From: Oceaniglobus roseus
Lineage (GTDB): Bacteria > Pseudomonadota > Alphaproteobacteria > Rhodobacterales > Rhodobacteraceae
Assembly: GCF_002869745.1 (NCBI RefSeq)
Contig: NZ_PNOS01000008.1
Span: 1-64,000 of the forward strand
Direction of reading: 5' to 3'
Length of the DNA stretch: 64,000 nt
The notes under the pieces were generated by a model, which searched no databases, had not been told where the DNA came from, and saw nothing but the letters and a program-made list of their open reading frames with translations. A program made the translations under genes and the position numbers. Shown piece after piece: positions 59,949-64,000 of this stretch (positions are counted from its first letter, which is position 1; each line of letters starts with the position of its first letter).

Positions 59949-60725
59949 GTGCCTGACACCGCCCCGCCCGTCATCGAGATCCGCGACCTGCACAAGAGCT
60001 ATGGACCGCTCGAGGTGCTGAAGGGCATCGACCTGACCGCGCCCAAGGGCCATGTCGTGTCTCTCATCGGCTCCTCGGGGTCGGGGAAGTCCACGCTGCT
60101 GCGCTGCGCCAACCTGCTGGAGGACAGCCAGCAGGGCGAGATCCTGTTCGAGGCCGAGCCGATCCGCTGGAAGGGCACCGGGGCGAACCGGCATCCGGCG
60201 GACCGCAGGCAGGTCACGCGCATCCGCACCAACCTGTCGATGGTGTTCCAGCAGTTCAACCTCTGGGCCCACATGACGATCCTGCAGAACGTGATGGAGG
60301 CGCCGGTGACGGTGCTGAAGCGCGACCCGAAGGAGGTCGAGGAGAAGGCGCGCGGCTATCTCGACAAGGTCGGCATCGGCGACAAGTGCGACGCCTACCC
60401 GGCGCAGCTTTCGGGCGGCCAGCAGCAGCGCGCCGCCATCGCCCGGGCGCTCTGCATGGAGCCGAGGGCGCTGCTCTTCGACGAACCCACCTCCGCCCTC
60501 GACCCCGAGCTCGAACAGGAGGTGGTGCGCGTCATCAAGGCGCTCGCCGACGAGGGGCGCACGATGCTGCTCGTCACCCACGACATGAACATGGCCCGCG
60601 ACTGCTCGGACCATGTCGTGTTCCTGCACCAGGGCCGGATCGAGGAACAGGGCGCGCCCGCCGACCTGTTCGGCGCGCCGAAGACCCAGCGGCTGCAGCA
60701 GTTCCTCAACGCGACCGGCGCCTGA
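59949..60725 (+). CDS. Amino-acid ABC transporter ATPase (HisP/GlnQ type)
   Basis: A 258-residue ATPase starting at GTG 59949; no clear Shine-Dalgarno is seen and no in-frame ATG lies upstream. Motifs are LIGSSGSGKSTLLRCANLLE, MVFQQFNLWAHMTILQNVME, LSGGQQQRAAIARALCMEPR and LLFDEPTSALDPELEQEVVR. The insert IRWKGTGANRHPADRRQVTR is the HisP-type loop. It is the first gene of an operon with a binding protein and two permeases. Confidence 0.94.
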   Translation: MPDTAPPVIEIRDLHKSYGPLEVLKGIDLTAPKGHVVSLIGSSGSGKSTLLRCANLLEDSQQGEILFEAEPIRWKGTGANRHPADRRQVTRIRTNLSMVFQQFNLWAHMTILQNVMEAPVTVLKRDPKEVEEKARGYLDKVGIGDKCDAYPAQLSGGQQQRAAIARALCMEPRALLFDEPTSALDPELEQEVVRVIKALADEGRTMLLVTHDMNMARDCSDHVVFLHQGRIEEQGAPADLFGAPKTQRLQQFLNATGA

Positions 60726-60761
60726 CGCCGCCGCCAATAAACCACCCAAAGGGAGACCAAG

Positions 60762-61496
60762 ATGAACAGACTGATCCTCACCGCCGCGGCCCTCGGCCTC
60801 AGCGCGGCCATGACGATGGGCGCCTCCGCCCAGCAGACCGTGCGCATGGGCACCGAGGGCGCCTATCCTCCGTACAACTTCATCAACGACAAGGGCGAGG
60901 TGGACGGCTACGAGCGCGAGCTTGGCGACATGCTGTGCGAGATGGTCGGCGTGACCTGCGAATGGGTGACGAACGACTGGGATTCGATCATCCCGAACCT
61001 CGTCTCGTCCAACTACGACACGATCATGGCCGGCATGAGCATCACGCCCGAGCGCTCCGAGGTCATCGCCTTCACCCAGAACTACATCCCGCCCGCCGCC
61101 TCGGCGTATGTCGCGCTGTCGGACGGCGTCGACGTGACCAGCGGCGTCATCGCCGCCCAGACCTCGACCATCCAGGCCGGCCACGTCGCCGACAGCGGCG
61201 CGACGCTGCTGGAGTTCGCGACCCCGGACGAAACCGTGGCCGCGGTGAAGAACGGCGAGGCCGACGCAGTCTTCGCCGACAAGGACTACCTCGTGCCGAT
61301 CGTCGAGCAGTCGGGCGGCCAGCTCGTCTTCGTGGGCGAGGACGTGCCGCTTGGCGGCGGGGTCGGCATGGGCCTGCGCCAGAGCGACACCGAGCTCCGG
61401 GACAAGTTCGACGCCGCCATCGGCAAGCTGAAGGAAGAGGGCAAGCTGAACGAGATGATCAAGAAGTGGTTCGGCGAGAACGCCACCGTATACTGA
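60762..61496 (+). CDS. Amino-acid ABC transporter substrate-binding protein (family 3)
   Basis: A 244-residue periplasmic protein with signal MNRLILTAAALGLSAAMTMG, cleaved near ASAQ. The fold opens VRMGTEGAYPPYNFINDKGE, followed by GYERELGDMLCEMVGVTCEW (two cysteines, probably a disulfide), NYDTIMAGMSITPERSEVIA and YLVPIVEQSGGQL. It belongs to the histidine/arginine/ornithine-type group. A hairpin (61510-61530) lies just downstream. Confidence 0.94.
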   Translation: MNRLILTAAALGLSAAMTMGASAQQTVRMGTEGAYPPYNFINDKGEVDGYERELGDMLCEMVGVTCEWVTNDWDSIIPNLVSSNYDTIMAGMSITPERSEVIAFTQNYIPPAASAYVALSDGVDVTSGVIAAQTSTIQAGHVADSGATLLEFATPDETVAAVKNGEADAVFADKDYLVPIVEQSGGQLVFVGEDVPLGGGVGMGLRQSDTELRDKFDAAIGKLKEEGKLNEMIKKWFGENATVY

Positions 61497-61509
61497 TCGC
61501 GAACCTGCG

Positions 61510-61530
61510 GGGGCGGAGGACCGCCGCCCC
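61510..61530 (+). other. Hairpin between binding-protein and permease genes
   Basis: Arms GGGGCGG and CCGCCCC flank a seven-base loop and are followed by TGCTTCTTCCTTGT, giving a weak T-rich tract. Partial termination or mRNA stabilisation, giving more binding protein than permease, is likely. Confidence 0.5.
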
Positions 61531-61600
61531 TGCTTCTTCCTTGTAAAGATACCCGAATCCCCGGCGCCCGCCGCCGGAGCTGCCCGAAGGACGACGCGCC

Positions 61601-62482
61601 ATCCTTTCCTGCACCGATCCGAAGACGCTGGAAGGTCTCCACTGGCTGGCCTGCTACCTGCTGACGGGCAAGCACATGGCCTTCTACGGCTCCTTCGGCA
61701 CGGTGCTGCTGCTGCTTGCCGTCACCGCGCCGGTGGCGCTGGCCTTCGGCTTCCTCGGGGCCATGGCCGCGCGCTCGCACTTCCTGCCGCTGCGGTGGTT
61801 CGGCAAGGGCTACACCGCGATCGTGCGCGGCGTGCCCGACATCGCCTTCTTCCTGTTCTTCGTCATCGCCCTCGACCAGGGGATCGAGTACCTGCGCCTG
61901 CTCTACAAGTGCCCGGGCTGGGACCAGCCGGTGCGCCAGGGCAACGACTTCGTCGTCTGCGCCGCGGCGAAGATGCCGCTCTCCTCGGCGCCCCAGTGGG
62001 TGCACGAGGTCTACGGGTTCGCGCTGGCCGTCTTCACCTTCGCCATCGTCTTCGGCGCCTTCGCGGCCAACGTGCTTTACGGCGCGATGCGCGCCGTGCC
62101 CCGCGCCCAGCTGGAAACGGCCGAGGCCTACGGCATGACGAACCGCCAGAGCTTCTGGCGCATCCTCGTGCCGCAGATGTGGGTCTATGCGCTGCCGGGG
62201 CTGTCGAACCTCTGGATGATCCTGATCAAGGCGACGCCGCTGCTGTTCCTGCTCGGGGTCGAGGACATCGTCTACTGGGCGCGCGAACTGGGCGGCGCCA
62301 AGACGCAGATCTACGAATACCCCCACGGCGACTGGCGCCTCTACTACTTCCTCGCGCTGCTGGTCTTCTACCTCGGCCTCACGCGGATCTCGGAAATCGT
62401 GCTGGCCCGGCTCTCCGCCCGCCTGTCCCACGGGCAGGCCACGGCGGCGGGCGAGGCGCAGCGGAAGGCGGCGGCGGCATGA
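61601..62482 (+). CDS. Amino-acid ABC transporter permease with apparent AUC start
   Basis: A 293-residue HisM/HisQ-type permease if read from ATC 61601. The protein-like N-terminus (SCTDPKTLEGLHWLACYLLT) lies upstream of the first ATG (61676). Between the in-frame stop at 61544 and 61676 there is no ATG, GTG or TTG. GAAGGA lies nine bases before ATC 61601; CTG 61580 is an alternative. The permease has helix FYGSFGTVLLLLAVTAPVAL, IVRGVPDIAFFLFFVIALDQ and coupling loop LETAEAYGMTNRQSFWRILV. From ATG 61676 the product would be 268 residues and lack about 25 N-terminal residues. Confidence 0.88.
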   Translation: MLSCTDPKTLEGLHWLACYLLTGKHMAFYGSFGTVLLLLAVTAPVALAFGFLGAMAARSHFLPLRWFGKGYTAIVRGVPDIAFFLFFVIALDQGIEYLRLLYKCPGWDQPVRQGNDFVVCAAAKMPLSSAPQWVHEVYGFALAVFTFAIVFGAFAANVLYGAMRAVPRAQLETAEAYGMTNRQSFWRILVPQMWVYALPGLSNLWMILIKATPLLFLLGVEDIVYWARELGGAKTQIYEYPHGDWRLYYFLALLVFYLGLTRISEIVLARLSARLSHGQATAAGEAQRKAAAA

Positions 62483-62522
62483 GACCCGTCAACATCCCGC
62501 ACCTGGCGACCTCACTTTCCGC

Positions 62523-62566
62523 GACATCGTTCCGCCGCGATGTCACGCCCGGCGGCAAAGCCGGGC
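62523..62566. repeat. Two tandem hairpins, including dispersed repeat copy B
   Basis: Hairpin one: GACATCG (62523-62529) and CGATGTC (62538-62544). Hairpin two: GCCCGGC (62547-62553) and GCCGGGC (62560-62566) with loop GGCAAA. The minus-strand reading of 62531-62566 matches 7691-7726 at 29 of 36 bases. It sits in the 112-base space between two permease genes. Confidence 0.5.
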
Positions 62567-62594
62567 AGTCCCCCACGGACGGAGGCGCCCGGCC

Positions 62595-63434
62595 ATGAGC
62601 TGCCTCGACACCATCCATGCCTACGCCTTCCGCTCCCTCGGCTATGGCGAGCGGCTGCTGCCCCGGACCGACTTCACGCTCTGCGAGCAGTTTACGCTGA
62701 TCGGCTCGGGGCTGATCTGGAACCTTTACTTCGGCATCCTGGCCCTCGCCTTCGGCTTCTTCCTCGCCACCGCCGTCGGCCTTGCCAAGGCCAGCCCCTC
62801 GGCATGGCTCCGGAAACCCGCCGAGTGGTTCGTCTTCGTCTTCCGGGGCTCGCCGCTCTTCATCCAGTTCTTCCTGGCCTACGAGTCCTTCGTGCTGCTG
62901 CCGAAGCTCGGCTACGACCTGAACCTCGGCTTCACCCAGATCACGCTCGGCACCAGCTGGCTGACCAAGGCCTGGGCGGGGGCGCTGATCGTGCTGTTCC
63001 TGAACACCGCCGCCTACACGGGCGAAATCTTCTACGGCGCGCTGCGCTCGATCCCGAAGGGCGACCTCGAGGCGGCGGACGCCTACGGCTTCACCGGCTG
63101 GAACCGGTTCCGCAAGATCACCTGGCCGACCATGCTGCGCCTGGCTTGGCCCGCCTACACGAACGAGGCGATCTTCCTCTTCCACGCCACCACGCTCGTC
63201 TATTTCTCGGGCTTTCCGGCCTGGCAGCAGCGGGGCGACGCGCTCTATTACGCCAGCTACTTCGCCGACAAGACCTTCAACCCCTTCATCCCCTACCCGA
63301 TCCTCGCGGGCTATTTCATCCTGCTGACGCTCTGCGTCATCACGGTGTTCGGCCTTGTGAACCGGCGCCTGAACCGGCATCTGCCTTCGGACCGGCGGGG
63401 CAAGCTCCGCATCCGACCCCAGGTGATCCGATGA
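62595..63434 (+). CDS. Amino-acid ABC transporter permease (HisQ-like)
   Basis: A 279-residue permease starting at ATG 62595 with GGAGG nine bases upstream. It contains LIGSGLIWNLYFGILALAFG, EWFVFVFRGSPLFIQFFLAY, the coupling loop LEAADAYGFTGWNRFRKITW and several membrane helices. It forms the transport channel with the permease before it. Its stop overlaps the next ATG by four bases, so the glutamine-synthetase-like gene is part of this operon. Confidence 0.94.
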   Translation: MSCLDTIHAYAFRSLGYGERLLPRTDFTLCEQFTLIGSGLIWNLYFGILALAFGFFLATAVGLAKASPSAWLRKPAEWFVFVFRGSPLFIQFFLAYESFVLLPKLGYDLNLGFTQITLGTSWLTKAWAGALIVLFLNTAAYTGEIFYGALRSIPKGDLEAADAYGFTGWNRFRKITWPTMLRLAWPAYTNEAIFLFHATTLVYFSGFPAWQQRGDALYYASYFADKTFNPFIPYPILAGYFILLTLCVITVFGLVNRRLNRHLPSDRRGKLRIRPQVIR

Positions 63435-64000
63435 ACCTCGAAGACCATCCCGAAATCCGCACGATCCGCGTCGCCGCGGCCGACCTGAACGGCCAGGCGC
63501 GCGGCAAGCGCATGCCGGCGCACCTCGCGGGCAAGGTGATGGAGGACGGCACCCGCTTTCCGCTGTCGGTCATGTTCCTCGACATCTGGGGCGAGGACAT
63601 CGACGACAGCCCGCTGGTCCACCAGGCGGGCGACCCCGACGGTGTGCTGTTCCCGACCGAGCGCGGGCTGCTGCCGATGCCCTGGCTCGACGCCCCCACG
63701 GCGCTGCTGCCGCTCTGGATGTTCTACGAGGACGGCCGCCCGTTCGAGGGCGATCCCCGCCACGCCCTCGCCTCCGTCCAGCGCCGCTTCAAGGAGATGG
63801 GGCTGACCCCCGTGGTCGCGACCGAGCTGGAGTTCTACCTGATCGACGATTCCGGCAAGGACCTGCGCGTGCCGCTCTCCCCCCGCTCGGGCAAGCGGCG
63901 CACGGGGGCCGAGATCCTGAGCCTGCGCGCCCTCGACGCCTGGGACAACTTCTTCACCGATCTCTACCGCGCCTGCGAGGCGATGGACATCCCGGCCGAG
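63431..64000 (+). CDS. Glutamine synthetase family protein (partial, cut by window end)
   Basis: The first 190 codons are open to the end of the window. The N-terminal half of the GS fold is clear: IRVAAADLNGQARGKRMPAH, SVMFLDIWGEDI, LFPTERGLLPMPWLDAPTAL and the metal-binding TELEFYLIDD near residue 130. The type resembles PuuA/GlnT-like gamma-glutamyl-amine ligases rather than housekeeping GlnA, because of the truncated N-terminal domain pattern. Encoded in an amino-acid importer operon, it may gamma-glutamylate an imported amine or amino acid. The catalytic C-terminal half is not visible. Confidence 0.88.
   Translation, partial: MNLEDHPEIRTIRVAAADLNGQARGKRMPAHLAGKVMEDGTRFPLSVMFLDIWGEDIDDSPLVHQAGDPDGVLFPTERGLLPMPWLDAPTALLPLWMFYEDGRPFEGDPRHALASVQRRFKEMGLTPVVATELEFYLIDDSGKDLRVPLSPRSGKRRTGAEILSLRALDAWDNFFTDLYRACEAMDIPAE

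Noticed and set aside
1-64000. CRISPR arrays, tRNA or rRNA genes, insertion sequences, integrases, attachment sites
   Set aside because: I looked for regularly spaced repeats, cloverleaf-like segments, transposase motifs and flanking direct repeats and found none that I can support.

Overview
The window is a GC-rich chromosomal segment of an alphaproteobacterium, most likely of the order Rhodobacterales. Support for this comes from the alr-radA-cvpA-purF neighbourhood, the many four-base ATGA/GTGA gene overlaps, the BdhA-patatin pair, a perfect FNR-type box and the large number of ABC uptake systems. Genes are tightly packed. I see no tRNA, rRNA, CRISPR array, integrase or insertion sequence.

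Layout. 1-7.6 kb is housekeeping: alanine racemase, RadA, CvpA and a [4Fe-4S]-type PurF, interleaved with a coiled-coil membrane protein, a small disordered protein, a host-attachment (baeRF-like) protein and a LysE-type exporter. 7.8-24.8 kb is one divergent catabolic locus. On the left strand it has a CUT2 sugar-type ABC importer (binding protein, two permeases, double ATPase) with an SDR, a 3-hydroxyisobutyrate-dehydrogenase-like enzyme and a ThuA protein. On the right strand it has a regulator made of a winged-helix domain fused to a solute-binding-protein domain, a second SDR, an M24 hydrolase with an altered metal site, a 2-oxo-acid (acetoin-type) dehydrogenase E1 alpha/beta, a split E2 and an aldehyde dehydrogenase. 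The substrate is not obvious from sequence.

25-32.7 kb is a Dpp/Opp-type peptide importer with an ArsR-like regulator and a probable D-aminopeptidase. 32.8-36 kb is a small accessory stretch: an orphan HNH endonuclease, a gene remnant, and a divergent SDR/AraC pair. 36.3-45.5 kb is a second peptide importer on the minus strand, headed by a GntR regulator and carrying a gamma-glutamyltransferase, a PgdA-like deacetylase and an SDR. 45.7-48.6 kb holds a periplasmic protein and the 3-hydroxybutyrate dehydrogenase / patatin operon. 48.7-53 kb is an Mla-type lipid transport operon (MlaE with a STAS domain, MlaF, a very long MlaD, and a PqiC-like lipoprotein).

53-59.8 kb is a mixed region: a universal stress protein behind an FNR box, a c-type cytochrome, a PHP phosphoesterase, an SDR, a DUF1330 protein, RlmJ, a MipA/OmpV outer-membrane protein, TerB and a PhnD-like protein. 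59.9-64 kb is a histidine/arginine-type amino-acid ABC operon running into a glutamine-synthetase-family gene cut by the window end. One permease there appears to lack any ATG/GTG/TTG start.

The most unusual points are the fused regulator with its tandem operator, the split E2 and the metal-ligand substitution in the M24 enzyme, all in the one catabolic locus. Others are the probable AUC start, several perfect palindromes in promoters, and a structured ribosome-binding site at 4.5 kb.
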